Assembly (NCBI GenBank): GCA_963817435.1 | Contig: CAWFNY010000001.1 | Location: 1,178,001-1,242,000, forward strand | Direction: 5' to 3' | DNA length: 64,000 nt | Source: JADJOM01 sp963817435 | GTDB taxonomy: Bacteria > Gemmatimonadota > Gemmatimonadetes > Gemmatimonadales > GWC2-71-9 | The notes under the pieces: model-generated | What the model saw: the letters and a program-made list of their open reading frames with translations, nothing else | What the model was told of the DNA's origin: nothing | The model's database searches: none | Program-made: the position numbers and the translations under genes | Shown: positions 24,170 through 35,468 of the stretch, one piece after another | Layout: each line of letters opens with the position of its first letter | Position numbering within the stretch: position 1 is the stretch's first letter

Positions 24170-25017
24170 CAGCCGTTCCCTCCGGTAGCCTTACCGCGGC
24201 GACGCCCGCGGACGATGAACTGGTTCGACGCCTTCTTCCGATGGCGGGTCTTCATGCCCTCCGGCTTGCCCCACGGGCTCACCGGCGGACGACCGCCCGA
24301 GGTCTTGCCCTCACCGCCACCCAGCGGGTGGTCGACGGGGTTCTTGGCGACGCCGCGGACCCGGCCCTTGCGGCCCAGCCAGCGGGTCTTGCCGGCCTTG
24401 CCGCGCGAGAGCAGCTCGTGCTCCGCGTTGCCGACTTCACCCAGCGTCGCCATGCACTTGGCGTGCACCCGGCGCATTTCGGTCGAACGGAGACGGATCG
24501 TGACGTAGTCGCCTTCCTTGGCGACCACCTGGACCCCCGCGCCGGCCGTGCGCGCCATCTGCCCGCCCTTGCCGATCTTCAGCTCGACGTTGTGCACCGT
24601 CTCGCCCAGCGGCACCTCGCCTATCGGGATTGCGTTGCCCACCCGCGGATCGACCCCCGGCCCGGACAGCACCGTGTCTCCCACGTTGAGACCCTTCGGG
24701 TGCAGGATGTAGCGCTTCTCGCCGTCGGCGTAGAACACCAGCGCGATCCGGGCGCTGCGGTTCGGATCGTACTCGATCCCCGCAATCTTGCCCGGCACGC
24801 CGAACTTGTTCCGCTTCCAGTCGATCTTGCGGTACATCTGCTTGTGGCCGCCACTGATGTACCGCATCGTGACGTGCCCCTTGTTGTTCCGCCCGCCCGA
24901 CTTCCGGAGCGGCTCCAGCAGGCTCTTCTCCGGCGTGGACTTCGTGATCTCGGCGAAATCCGAGACCGAGCGGAACCGCGAGCCGGGCGTGACCGGCCTG
25001 AATTGACGGATACCCAT
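24169..25017 (-). CDS. rplB: 50S ribosomal protein L2
   Basis: The 282-residue protein has the RNA-binding and C-terminal domains of L2, including KRNKFGVPGKIAGIEYDPNRSARIAL and the signature VDHPLGGGEGKTSGGRPPVSPWG, with the His linked to peptidyl-transferase-centre function in that loop. It is one of the most conserved proteins of the cluster and has standard length. Confidence 0.99.
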   Translation of the reverse strand: MGIRQFRPVTPGSRFRSVSDFAEITKSTPEKSLLEPLRKSGGRNNKGHVTMRYISGGHKQMYRKIDWKRNKFGVPGKIAGIEYDPNRSARIALVFYADGEKRYILHPKGLNVGDTVLSGPGVDPRVGNAIPIGEVPLGETVHNVELKIGKGGQMARTAGAGVQVVAKEGDYVTIRLRSTEMRRVHAKCMATLGEVGNAEHELLSRGKAGKTRWLGRKGRVRGVAKNPVDHPLGGGEGKTSGGRPPVSPWGKPEGMKTRHRKKASNQFIVRGRRRGKATGGNG

Positions 25018-25018
25018 A

Positions 25019-25306
25019 TCAGCCCTCGAACACGGGAAGCGTGTCCCCGTCCTTCAGGGTGACGATCGCCTTCTTCCACCGGGCGGTCAGACCCTTGGTC
25101 TTGCCCCGGACGACCGAATTCCGCCGCATCTGCATCGTCCGCACGGCGGTCACCGTCACCCCGAACAGCGATTCCAGCGCCTCGCGGATCTGGTGCTTGT
25201 TCGCCGACGGATGCACTTCAAACGCGTATTCCTTCCGCACCTGGTACGCGGCCGACGACTTCTCGGTCACCACCGGGCGCACGATCGTCTCATGCAGCGC
25301 GGGCAT
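25019..25306 (-). CDS. rplW: 50S ribosomal protein L23
   Basis: The 95-residue protein shows IVRPVVTEKSSAAYQVRKEYAFEVHPSANKHQIREALESLFGVTV and ends KKAIVTLKDGDTLPVFEG. It is the docking site for trigger factor and SRP at the tunnel exit. It directly follows rplD. Confidence 0.98.
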   Translation of the reverse strand: MPALHETIVRPVVTEKSSAAYQVRKEYAFEVHPSANKHQIREALESLFGVTVTAVRTMQMRRNSVVRGKTKGLTARWKKAIVTLKDGDTLPVFEG

Positions 25307-26194
25307 TTACTTGCCCCCCTTCTTCTTGGGCGCGGCCTTCTTGGCGGCCGGCTTCTTGTCGGCGGCCTTCTTGGCGGCCGGCTTCTTCGCCGGGGCCTTC
25401 TTCGCAGCCGGCTTCTTCGCGGTCTTGGCAGCCTGCTTCGTCGCCTTGGCCTCGGCCTTCTCCGCCTTCTTGACGGCCTTCTTCTCGGTCGCCGGCTTCT
25501 TGGCCGCCGGGGCCTTCTTTTCGCGCACCGGCCGCTCGGTCTTCACCGCCGGCACGAACTCGCGCACGAAAGGCACCGCGGGCTCTTCCGCGAGCGCCGG
25601 CTCTTCCACCACCACGACCTCGCACCAGAGGACGTCGTAGGCCGACGCATCGGAGTACGGCAGCACATCCACCCGGGGCAGGTTGCGCGCGCTCAGGTAC
25701 AGCGCCTCGCTCACCCCGTGGGTCAGGAAGAGCACCTTCTTGCCGTCGAGGCCCAGCTTCTCGAGCAGCGCGACGAGTTCCTTCGTCTTCGGGCTCTGCT
25801 GCTCGAAGCGCTCCACCACGTACAGGGCCCCTTCGGCCGCGCGCGCGTTCAGCGCGCTCTTGCGGGCCAGCTGCTTCACCTTCTTCGGCATGCCGAGCCG
25901 GTAGTCGCGCGGCTGGGGGCCGAACACCTTGCCGCCACCCGGCCAGTTCGGGGCGCGGATCGAGCCCTGACGCGCCCGGCCGGTGCCCTTCTGCTTCCAC
26001 GGCTTCTGGTTGCCGCCGGAGACGAGCGCGCGGGTCTTGGTCGCGGCGGTGCCCTGGCGCTGGTTGGCCATGAAGACCTTCACGGCCTCATGCATGACCG
26101 GACCGTTCACCGTGCCGTCGAAGAACTCCTCGGGCAGCCCGAGGTCGGCGCTCTTCCGCGCGCCGGCGGGCGAGAAATGCGGGGCCTCAATCAT
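25307..26194 (-). CDS. rplD: 50S ribosomal protein L4 with histone-H1-like C-terminal tail
   Basis: Residues 1-197 form a normal L4, with KTRALVSGGNQKPWKQKGTGRARQGSIRAPNWPGGGKVFGP (the tunnel loop) and LNARAAEGALYVVERFE. After that comes a tail of nearly 100 residues: an acidic/Pro stretch (198-222), then a Lys/Ala/Pro-rich run (225-295) ending in three near-perfect 10-residue repeats of the type KKPAAKKAxx (about 260-289). E. coli L4 ends near residue 201. The tail resembles eukaryotic histone H1 and bacterial HctB/AlgP-like DNA- or RNA-binding tails. ATG at 26194 is chosen for its AGGAG 5 nt upstream; it overlaps the rplC stop by 8 bp. In E. coli L4 also represses its own operon; a tail of this size could affect that. 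Confidence 0.95.
   Translation of the reverse strand: MIEAPHFSPAGARKSADLGLPEEFFDGTVNGPVMHEAVKVFMANQRQGTAATKTRALVSGGNQKPWKQKGTGRARQGSIRAPNWPGGGKVFGPQPRDYRLGMPKKVKQLARKSALNARAAEGALYVVERFEQQSPKTKELVALLEKLGLDGKKVLFLTHGVSEALYLSARNLPRVDVLPYSDASAYDVLWCEVVVVEEPALAEEPAVPFVREFVPAVKTERPVREKKAPAAKKPATEKKAVKKAEKAEAKATKQAAKTAKKPAAKKAPAKKPAAKKAADKKPAAKKAAPKKKGGK
25328..25417 (-). repeat. Three 30-bp in-frame tandem repeats in the rplD tail
   Basis: The minus strand encodes KKPAAKKAPA, KKPAAKKAAD and KKPAAKKAAP in succession; the DNA units (around aagccggcggccaagaaggc) are nearly identical. The repeat number could change by slippage without shifting frame. Confidence 0.75.
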
Positions 26195-26810
26195 GGCGGC
26201 TCCTGCCATGCTGCTTGTTCACGAGCAGGATTCCGTGCTTCGCGCCAGGGACCGCGCCCCGGACGAACAGCAGGTTCCGCTCGGCGTCGATCTTCACGAC
26301 CTTGAGTCCGAGCTCGGTGTGGCGCTCGGCGCCCATATGGCCTGGCATCCGCTTGCCCTTGATGACGCGGGACGGGTCGGTGCCGGCTCCGACGGAGCCC
26401 GGCTTGCGGTGACGGGTGTTGCCGTGCGAGGCCGGGCCACCGCCGATCCCGTAGCGGTGCACCACGCCCTGGAAGCCGCGGCCCTTGCTCGTCCCGGTCA
26501 CCTTGACCAGCTCGCCGGGAGCGAAGATCCCCACGGTGACGGTGTCACCGGCCTTGTAGCTCTGCTCGTTGTTGCCGAATTCCTTGAGGATCTTCGGCGC
26601 GGCCTCGAGGGTCGCCGCCTTCGCGTGCCCGAGTTCCGCCTTGCTGATGCGCTGGGGCATCTGGGCCCCGAAGCCAAGCTGCACCGCGCCGTCCTTCACC
26701 TGCAGGACACGGCAGGGGCCCGCCTCGATCACCGTCACCGGCACCGAGGAGCCATCCTCCGTAAACACGCGGGTCATGCCGAGCTTGCGCCCGATCAGTC
26801 CGTTTGCCAT
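26187..26810 (-). CDS. rplC: 50S ribosomal protein L3
   Basis: The 207-residue protein begins MANGLIGRKLGMTRVF and has the central loop signature FQGVVHRYGIGGGPASHGNTRHRKPGSVGAGTDPSRVIKGKRMPGHMG, which reaches the peptidyl transferase centre and contains the Gln/His methylation region. The frame is open further upstream only because it shadows rpsJ. It starts 2 bp after the rpsJ stop. Confidence 0.98.
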   Translation of the reverse strand: MANGLIGRKLGMTRVFTEDGSSVPVTVIEAGPCRVLQVKDGAVQLGFGAQMPQRISKAELGHAKAATLEAAPKILKEFGNNEQSYKAGDTVTVGIFAPGELVKVTGTSKGRGFQGVVHRYGIGGGPASHGNTRHRKPGSVGAGTDPSRVIKGKRMPGHMGAERHTELGLKVVKIDAERNLLFVRGAVPGAKHGILLVNKQHGRSRHD

Positions 26811-26812
26811 GG

Positions 26813-27121
26813 CTATTCGACCTTGATCTCCACGTCCACACCCGCCGGCAGATCGAGCTTCGTCAGCGCGTCCATCGTCTGGGGACGCGAGTCGTTGATG
26901 TCGAGGAGCCGCTTGTGGGTGCGGAGCTCGAACTGCTCCCGGCTCTTCTTGTCGATGTGCGGGCTGCGCAGCACCGTCCACCGCTGGATCTTGACCGGCA
27001 GCGGGATCGGCCCGGACACCTGCGCGCCGGTCTTCTCGGCGGTGCGCACGATATCCGCCGCGGCCTGGTCGAGCACGCCGTGATCGAAGGCCTTGAGCCG
27101 GATTCTGATTCTCTGCGCCAT
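26813..27121 (-). CDS. rpsJ: 30S ribosomal protein S10
   Basis: The 102-residue protein begins MAQRIRIRLKAFDHGVLDQAA and contains GPIPLPVKIQRWTVLRSPHIDKKSREQFELRTHKRLLDI. Besides its ribosomal role it is NusE, a partner of NusB and NusG in transcription antitermination and coupling; nusG is also in this window. It follows tuf after an 88-bp gap that holds a hairpin. Confidence 0.98.
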   Translation of the reverse strand: MAQRIRIRLKAFDHGVLDQAAADIVRTAEKTGAQVSGPIPLPVKIQRWTVLRSPHIDKKSREQFELRTHKRLLDINDSRPQTMDALTKLDLPAGVDVEIKVE

Positions 27122-27141
27122 TAATTCCTCACTTGCCAGTG

Positions 27142-27165
27142 GGGACGGGCCCCTGTGCCCGTCCC
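27142..27165. repeat. Hairpin between tuf and rpsJ
   Basis: GGGACGGGC (27142-27150) and GCCCGTCCC (27157-27165) form a 9-bp G+C-rich stem with a 6-nt loop in the 88-bp tuf-rpsJ gap. There is no U-tract. It may stabilise or process the transcript at the boundary between the str and S10 operons. Confidence 0.5.
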
Positions 27166-27209
27166 GGGGCGCCGCGCCCGTCCCCGAAGGGTCGGCGCGG
27201 CGGCCAGCC

Positions 27210-28409
<1,200 letters not shown>

Positions 28410-28462
28410 ACGATCCTCGAGGTTACTGGCTGTTGACGGTCAGCGATCAGGCGTTATGACGT

Positions 28463-30559
<2,097 letters not shown>

Positions 30560-30584
30560 GCTCTCTGATTTCTCGTCATAGGTG

Positions 30585-30606
30585 CCGCCGAGGCGTGCCT
30601 CGGCGG
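30585..30606. repeat. Palindrome in the fusA leader (copy 1)
   Basis: CCGCCGAGGC-GT-GCCTCGGCGG is a perfect 10-bp inverted repeat ending 26 bp upstream of the fusA start codon, within the predicted mRNA leader. Confidence 0.6.
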
Positions 30607-30660
30607 GACAAACCGTCTACCAGCGAAAAAGCGGGGCGACCGACCCGGGAGTGATTGCGC

Positions 30661-30674
30661 CAAGGCATGCCTTG
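30661..30674. repeat. Palindrome in the fusA leader (copy 2)
   Basis: CAAGGCATGCCTTG is a perfect palindrome whose core (AAGGCATGCCTT) matches copy 1 (GAGGCGTGCCTC) by transitions. The 3' flanks are also alike (GGCGGGA against GACGGAA). Confidence 0.55.
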
Positions 30675-30892
30675 ACGGAATCGCCGGTGGTATCGCTCCG
30701 CGCACGTCAGGACTTTCGCCCCAACGAGGACCAGTAGGTCCCACGCGTTTTCGTCAGAAGGCCGGAGGTGGCTGGCGGGGCTCCGCTGGACTGGAACCGG
30801 CCGTCACACGACCCGATGTCTCTTGGATCAGCCCTGCCTTTTCAGCCATCGCTGCTGGCCGCAGGCGGAACCCGATTTACCAAAGCCCGGAG

Positions 30893-30920
30893 AAGATAAC
30901 CCCAAGGCTCTCAATGTCAA
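30893..30920 (-). promoter_or_regulatory. Predicted sigma70-type promoter for fusA-tuf
   Basis: On the minus strand a perfect -35 TTGACA (30920-30915) is separated by 16 nt from TATCTT (30898-30893). Start would be near 30886, giving a leader of about 327 nt before fusA. Confidence 0.6.
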
Positions 30921-31000
30921 CCGGGTCGGAAACGGTGCCGCCGGACAGCGGTCAGGATGCCCTTGGCGAGAGGCCCGGGAACCCCGCATTCCGGGCAAAG

Positions 31001-31029
31001 CAAACGGGGCGGACCCGAAGGTCCGCCCC
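31001..31029 (-). terminator. Intrinsic terminator of rpsL-rpsG
   Basis: On the minus strand GGGGCGGACC-TTCG-GGTCCGCCCC (31029-31006) forms a 10-bp stem with a UUCG tetraloop and is followed by GTTTGCTTTG. It ends 26 bp after the rpsG stop and so separates rpsLG from fusA. Confidence 0.8.
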
Positions 31030-31055
31030 GGCCCTGCCTGTCCAGCGAGCTGCCC

Positions 31056-31526
31056 CTACCAGCGATAGTGCGCGAAGGCGCGGTTCGCCTCGGCCATCCG
31101 GTGGGTGTCTTCCTTCTTCTTGAGGGCGTTGCCCTCCCCCTTGGACGCCAGGATCAGCTCAGCCGCCAGCCGCTCCTGCATGGTCTTCTCGGACCGGCTG
31201 CGGGCGAAATCGATCACCCAGCGCATGGCCAGCGCGGCACGGCGCTCGGGGCGGACTTCCACCGGCACCTGGAGCGAGGCGCCACCCACGCGGCGGCTCT
31301 TCACCTCGAGCGCCGGCTTCACGTTGTTGATCGCCTGCTTGAAGACGGTCACGCCCGGCTGGCCGGTGCGCTCTTCGATCAGGTCCATGGCGGAGTAGAA
31401 GATCCGCTCGGCGGTGCTCTTCTTGCCCTCGAACATCAGGGAATTGATGAACTTCGACACCGTCTGGCTGTCGTACCGCGGATCGGCGGGAACCGGCCGA
31501 CGGACGGCCTTGTTGCGGCGGCTCAC
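31056..31526 (-). CDS. rpsG: 30S ribosomal protein S7
   Basis: The 156-residue protein begins with SRRNKAVRRPVPADPRYDS and has the 16S-binding SKFINSLMFEGKKSTAERIFYSAMDLIEERTGQ. S7 nucleates assembly of the 30S head and represses the str operon in E. coli. Translation starts with GTG at 31526, which overlaps the rpsL stop as GTGA, so S12 and S7 are tightly coupled. Confidence 0.98.
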   Translation of the reverse strand: MSRRNKAVRRPVPADPRYDSQTVSKFINSLMFEGKKSTAERIFYSAMDLIEERTGQPGVTVFKQAINNVKPALEVKSRRVGGASLQVPVEVRPERRAALAMRWVIDFARSRSEKTMQERLAAELILASKGEGNALKKKEDTHRMAEANRAFAHYRW

Positions 31527-31927
31527 TTCTTACCTCCCTTGGCTCCGGCAGCGGCCGCCTTCGGACGCTTGGCGCCGTACTTGGACCGGCTGCGCCGACG
31601 GTCATTGACCCCAGCCGCGTCGAGGGCGCCACGCACGATGTGGTAGCGCACACCCGGAAGGTCCTTCACACGTCCACCGCGCACGAGCACGATCGAGTGC
31701 TCCTGCAGGTTGTGACCCTCGCCCGGGATGTAGGCGATGATCTCGAACCCGTTCGTCAGCCGGACCTTGGCAACCTTGCGGAGGGCCGAGTTTGGCTTCT
31801 TGGGGGTGGTGGTGTAGACGCGGGTGCAGACGCCGCGGCGGAAGGGATTCTCCCGGAGCGCGGGCGACTTGTCCTTGTAGACCGGTGCCTTGCGGCCCCG
31901 GCGCACGAGCTGGTTGATAGTCGGCAT
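31523..31927 (-). CDS. rpsL: 30S ribosomal protein S12
   Basis: The 134-residue protein begins MPTINQLVRRGRKAPVYKDKSPAL and carries TTTPKKPNSALRKVAKVRLT and LVRGGRVKDLPGVRYHIVRG, where the Lys residues that change in streptomycin-resistant strains are the wild type. It controls decoding accuracy. ATG at 31927 is chosen by family N-terminus; the open frame upstream overlaps the promoter. It is the first gene of the rpsLG transcript. Confidence 0.98.
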   Translation of the reverse strand: MPTINQLVRRGRKAPVYKDKSPALRENPFRRGVCTRVYTTTPKKPNSALRKVAKVRLTNGFEIIAYIPGEGHNLQEHSIVLVRGGRVKDLPGVRYHIVRGALDAAGVNDRRRSRSKYGAKRPKAAAAGAKGGKK

Positions 31928-31979
31928 AACCCTGCTTGGAAACGGAACCTGTCCCCGGCTATTCCGGGAAAGACTGGCA

Positions 31980-32008
31980 AAAGTAGCCGGTGGATAGGGT
32001 TGGGTCAA
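31980..32008 (-). promoter_or_regulatory. Predicted sigma70-type promoter for rpsL-rpsG
   Basis: On the minus strand TTGACC (32008-32003) and TACTTT (31985-31980) are 17 nt apart, with a predicted start near 31973 and a leader of about 46 nt. Confidence 0.55.
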
Positions 32009-32102
32009 GGCGGAGCGTGCGTCCAGCACCTGCCAGGCAGCGTCCCCGGGACCGACCACGCCGCGACCCGACCCTGCACCGGCCGGGCCGGAGCAGCCTG
32101 GC

Positions 32103-35100
32103 TCACGGACCGCTCCGGGCGGTGAGCAGGTAGCGGCCGGTATGCGGCCCGGTCCCGAAGAAATCGCCCGGCGTCACCCGCAGGTAGTAGGTACCCGAGG
32201 CGAGCGACATCGAGATCCGGGAGCAGTAGTCGTTGCTGGCCGGCGCCACATCCTGGGTGATCGCGAGTTCCTGCTGGTTCTGATCGTCCAGTTCCAGCCC
32301 CGTGTTCACGTCCAGCGCGAACGAGCAGAAATTCCCGAACCAGCCGCCCGTCTCGAAGGTGTAGGTGCCGCTCGCCGGTAGCACGATCCGGTAGACGTCC
32401 ACGACATCGCCGCCGGAGAGACTTCCCTGCACCGTGCCGCCCACCATGAGCAGGCTTGCCGTGGCCGGCCCGTCGTTGGGCTCCTCTTCGACGGGGTAGC
32501 CGACCGAGAACGCGGCGAAGCCACCCGCGGCGCTGGAGACCGCGACCGGCGTGGGAGAGGAGATTCCGCCGAACGCGCCGAAGCGGCGATTGGGCAAGCC
32601 GATCTGACCATCGCCCGACTCATCCTCGCCGGCGACCACGTAATAGCTTCCGTCAGGCAGCCCGCTCAGCGTATAGGAGCCTCCCGGCGCCGCGACTTCG
32701 GCGACGGTGACCCCGGTCGACGCATCGACCGCCCTCACCCGGATCGACCGCGCCAGGGTGAGGCTCTGGCTCAGCGCCGCGCGGGCGTTCACGATGCCGG
32801 GGCCGATCTGCAGCGCCGGTGAGATCGGCGTCGAATAGGTGATGAGCCGGCTCCTCAGTTGTGCCGGCGTCAGCGACGGGTCCTGGGCGAGCAGGAGGGC
32901 CGCGATTCCAGCAACGTGCGGCGCGGCCATGGAGGTGCCGAAGTAGCGGGCACTGCCGGGGACGCAGGGCGCGGGGAAGACTGTGAAGTCGCAGACCGTC
33001 GAGAAGATCCCGTAGGTGCCGTCCGGCGCACTGGTCTCGCCACCCGGCGCGGCGATATCGACCCAGCTGCCGAAGTTGGAGAAGCTCGATCGATCGCCCG
33101 TCGGGCCAACAGCGCCCACGGCCAGCACCTCGTTGTAGAAGGCCGGGCAGGAAGCGACCGAGCTCGCGTCGTTCCCGGCCGACGCGACCACCAGGACCCC
33201 GCCGTTGGGACGGAGCGGATCGGTGGCAGCCGCGATGGCGTCGTGGAGCGGATCCACCGCACCCGGGCAGCCGCCACCAAGGCTCAGGTTGATGATCCGG
33301 GCCGGCGCGGCCGGGGGAGTGATCACGCCCCCATTTCCGTCGGAGGCGGGGAGGCCGCTCGCATACAGGACGCCCTGCGCGATATCGAAATAGTTCCCGC
33401 CGTCGAGCCCGAGGACGCGCACGGGGCGGATGCTCACCGTCCAGTTCACGCCGGTCACACTCACGCCGTCGTTGCCCAGGGCGCCGATGGTCCCGGCCAC
33501 GTGCAGACCGTGCGCGCCGAACTGGCTGCGTGCCCCGAGGCAGCCGCCGGCTTCGGTGTCACGGTCGTCCGGGATGGTCGGGTCGGGATCGTATCCGCCG
33601 CCGTCCGCCGCGTTGTCGATCGAGCCGCCTCCCTGCGAGGAGCAGAGCGAGACGGCAGCGGTCGAGACGAAGTCGTATCCGTCGTTACGGAGATTGCCCC
33701 CGCCCGTGAGGGCCGTGCCTCCGGCGACACCGATAGCCGGGTGATCGAACCGGATGCCGTTATCGAGCACCGCAACGATGACGCTGGCGGAGCCGGTCGT
33801 CGTGTTCCACGCGGCCGGCAGCCCCACCATGTCGTAGTGCCACGACTGATTCGCGAAGTTCGGATCGTTGGGGATCGTCCCTGGATGGATCGGACCGCCA
33901 TCGGCGCGGAGTCGTGCGTTGTAGGAGACGCCCTCGACCGCCGGATCGCGGGCCAGGACTCGCGCCATCGAGTCCGCGGCCCGAGCCGACGAGAAGCGGA
34001 GCCGGGCGGTGCGGATGACCGGAGAGACTCCGGCCAGGCGCGCGGCGCCCGGTAGAGTGTACTGCTGCAGCCGGGACTGCATCTGGACGCTCGCGGCCCG
34101 CGCAGCGGCGACGCTCGCCATGGCCCGGGGGCCACCCTGGATCGCGAAAGCGGACTGCCTCAAACGGACCAGCAGTTCCGTGGGAATGAAGTCGGTCGGC
34201 GAGTGGCCCGGTCCGAGTGCCCTGGCCGGCGACTCGGCCGCCCTGGCGAGCTGCGACCGGAGGAACGATTGAGCCCCTCCGGAACGGATCGCGCCCGGGC
34301 CGCGAACCGCGCTGAGCTGGCTGTCCACCAGCGACACCGTGCCGATGATCGCCGACGGGGGCGGCACGATCGCGGTCGCGTTCAGCGTGACGTTCGTGGG
34401 CGAAAGCGCGGCGTTGTCGGCCATAACGCTCTGGGCGCCCGACCCCGAGCCCAGGGTCCAGCTTGCCGTGGCGATGCCACTGGCCGCGGTGACGGTGGAG
34501 GCCTGGGACACGGTACCGCCACCGGAGGTGACCGTCCAGTTGATGGGAACGTTCGCGATATCCTGGCCACCGCTCGCACGGACCCGCACGCCGAGCGGCG
34601 CGGCAAGGGCCTGACCGGCCAGACCTAACTGGGCGTCGCCAGACGCGATCGCGAGCGTGGCACCGGCCGGCAACGTTGCAGTCGCGGTCGCGGTTACCAT
34701 TGCGCCGCCGATCTGCGCCTGCAGCACATGGACCGCCCCGACCTGATAGCCGAGTGTCCACAGGGTCGTGGCCTGACCGAGAGTATTGGTGGTCGCGCTC
34801 GTCCCGGTCAGGGAACCGGCGCCCCCAGTCACTGCCCAATTCACGCCCTGACCTGCCGCGGGGTTGTTGAATGCATCCCTGAATTCCACGACGATCGGAA
34901 CCGCGAGGGACTGCCCCGCGACCGCGGTCTGCCCTTCCCCCTGAAGCAGGACCGCCGTCGCGGGCTGCGCGGCCTGCACCGTCGCCGCAAAGCTCACAGG
35001 GGGGCCCGCCAATCCGCTCACGCTTGCGGTCGCAGCACTCGGCACGCCCGCAAGTGTGCCGAGGGTCCAGCGGGCCGTGGCCTGACCGCGCGAGTCGGTG

Positions 35101-35360
35101 ACCGCGCTGGCAGGCTGAATAGTCCCGCCACCAGCAGTGACCACGAAGGCGACGGTGGCATTCGGCACCGGGTCGCCCGCCTTGTCGTCCACCTGCACGA
35201 CCAGCGGCGCCAGCAGCGGCATACCCGCCGCCCCGATCTGGGTGTCACCAGAGACCAGCAGAATCGCGGCAGGCGTACGATTGGGGTCGCTGCCGCCGCA
35301 GGCGGCGAGGACAGTGCCCGCCGCGAACGCGAACAGTGCCGGGAGGTGGTGGCTGCGCAT
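32103..35360 (-). CDS. Subtilisin-like (S8) lipoprotein with three Ig-like repeats
   Basis: A 1085-residue secreted serine protease. The signal peptide MRSHHLPALFAFAAGTVLAAC ends in a lipobox with C21. Residues about 30-330 hold three bacterial Ig-like repeats, each ending in a TARWTLG/TTLWTLG/TASWTLG strand. The S8 catalytic domain (about 490-865) has D533 in AVLDNG, H617 in FGAHGLHVAGT and S810 in FGTSMAAPHVAG. A Spp1/carboxypeptidase-regulatory-like domain (about 870-945) and a PPC-like C-terminal domain (about 958-1080) follow. It is probably anchored to the outer membrane and faces outward. A prosegment (about 340-490) precedes the catalytic domain. Its place between rpoC and rpsL is unusual; nothing suggests a link with ribosome synthesis. 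Confidence 0.9.
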   Translation of the reverse strand: MRSHHLPALFAFAAGTVLAACGGSDPNRTPAAILLVSGDTQIGAAGMPLLAPLVVQVDDKAGDPVPNATVAFVVTAGGGTIQPASAVTDSRGQATARWTLGTLAGVPSAATASVSGLAGPPVSFAATVQAAQPATAVLLQGEGQTAVAGQSLAVPIVVEFRDAFNNPAAGQGVNWAVTGGAGSLTGTSATTNTLGQATTLWTLGYQVGAVHVLQAQIGGAMVTATATATLPAGATLAIASGDAQLGLAGQALAAPLGVRVRASGGQDIANVPINWTVTSGGGTVSQASTVTAASGIATASWTLGSGSGAQSVMADNAALSPTNVTLNATAIVPPPSAIIGTVSLVDSQLSAVRGPGAIRSGGAQSFLRSQLARAAESPARALGPGHSPTDFIPTELLVRLRQSAFAIQGGPRAMASVAAARAASVQMQSRLQQYTLPGAARLAGVSPVIRTARLRFSSARAADSMARVLARDPAVEGVSYNARLRADGGPIHPGTIPNDPNFANQSWHYDMVGLPAAWNTTTGSASVIVAVLDNGIRFDHPAIGVAGGTALTGGGNLRNDGYDFVSTAAVSLCSSQGGGSIDNAADGGGYDPDPTIPDDRDTEAGGCLGARSQFGAHGLHVAGTIGALGNDGVSVTGVNWTVSIRPVRVLGLDGGNYFDIAQGVLYASGLPASDGNGGVITPPAAPARIINLSLGGGCPGAVDPLHDAIAAATDPLRPNGGVLVVASAGNDASSVASCPAFYNEVLAVGAVGPTGDRSSFSNFGSWVDIAAPGGETSAPDGTYGIFSTVCDFTVFPAPCVPGSARYFGTSMAAPHVAGIAALLLAQDPSLTPAQLRSRLITYSTPISPALQIGPGIVNARAALSQSLTLARSIRVRAVDASTGVTVAEVAAPGGSYTLSGLPDGSYYVVAGEDESGDGQIGLPNRRFGAFGGISSPTPVAVSSAAGGFAAFSVGYPVEEEPNDGPATASLLMVGGTVQGSLSGGDVVDVYRIVLPASGTYTFETGGWFGNFCSFALDVNTGLELDDQNQQELAITQDVAPASNDYCSRISMSLASGTYYLRVTPGDFFGTGPHTGRYLLTARSGP

Positions 35361-35438
35361 GCCGGAATCTGGCGCGCCAGGGTGGACGTGACCAGAGGCC
35401 CCACCCCCGCTGGTTCAAACGTTGCAGGCTGGAGATAT

Positions 35439-35462
35439 TCCGGTCGTTCCCACACGACCGGA
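35439..35462 (+). promoter_or_regulatory. Hairpin covering the ribosome-binding site of the YpfJ-type gene
   Basis: TCCGGTCGT (35439-35447) and ACGACCGGA (35454-35462) form a perfect 9-bp stem with a 6-nt loop. The GGAG Shine-Dalgarno at 35460-35463 lies in the 3' arm, 5 nt before the ATG, so translation would need the stem to open. Confidence 0.55.
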
Positions 35463-35468
35463 GCCACG

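Larger units (their letters stand above)
30560..31055. other. Long intergenic leader region between rpsG and fusA
   Basis: Nearly 500 bp without a believable gene; the small plus-strand frames lack ribosome-binding sites and family features. It contains a terminator for rpsLG (31001-31029), a strong promoter for fusA (30893-30920) and two related palindromes (30585-30606 and 30661-30674). In most bacteria the S7-EF-G gap is far shorter, so this space is probably regulatory. Confidence 0.6.

Noticed and set aside
25320..25500. Repeats near 25.4 kb as a CRISPR array or intergenic satellite
   Set aside because: The repeats are in frame inside rplD, have no spacers and encode KKPAAKKA units.
30823..31068. 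Small plus-strand open frame between rpsG and fusA as a gene
   Set aside because: No ribosome-binding site or family likeness; it runs across the rpsLG terminator and the fusA promoter.
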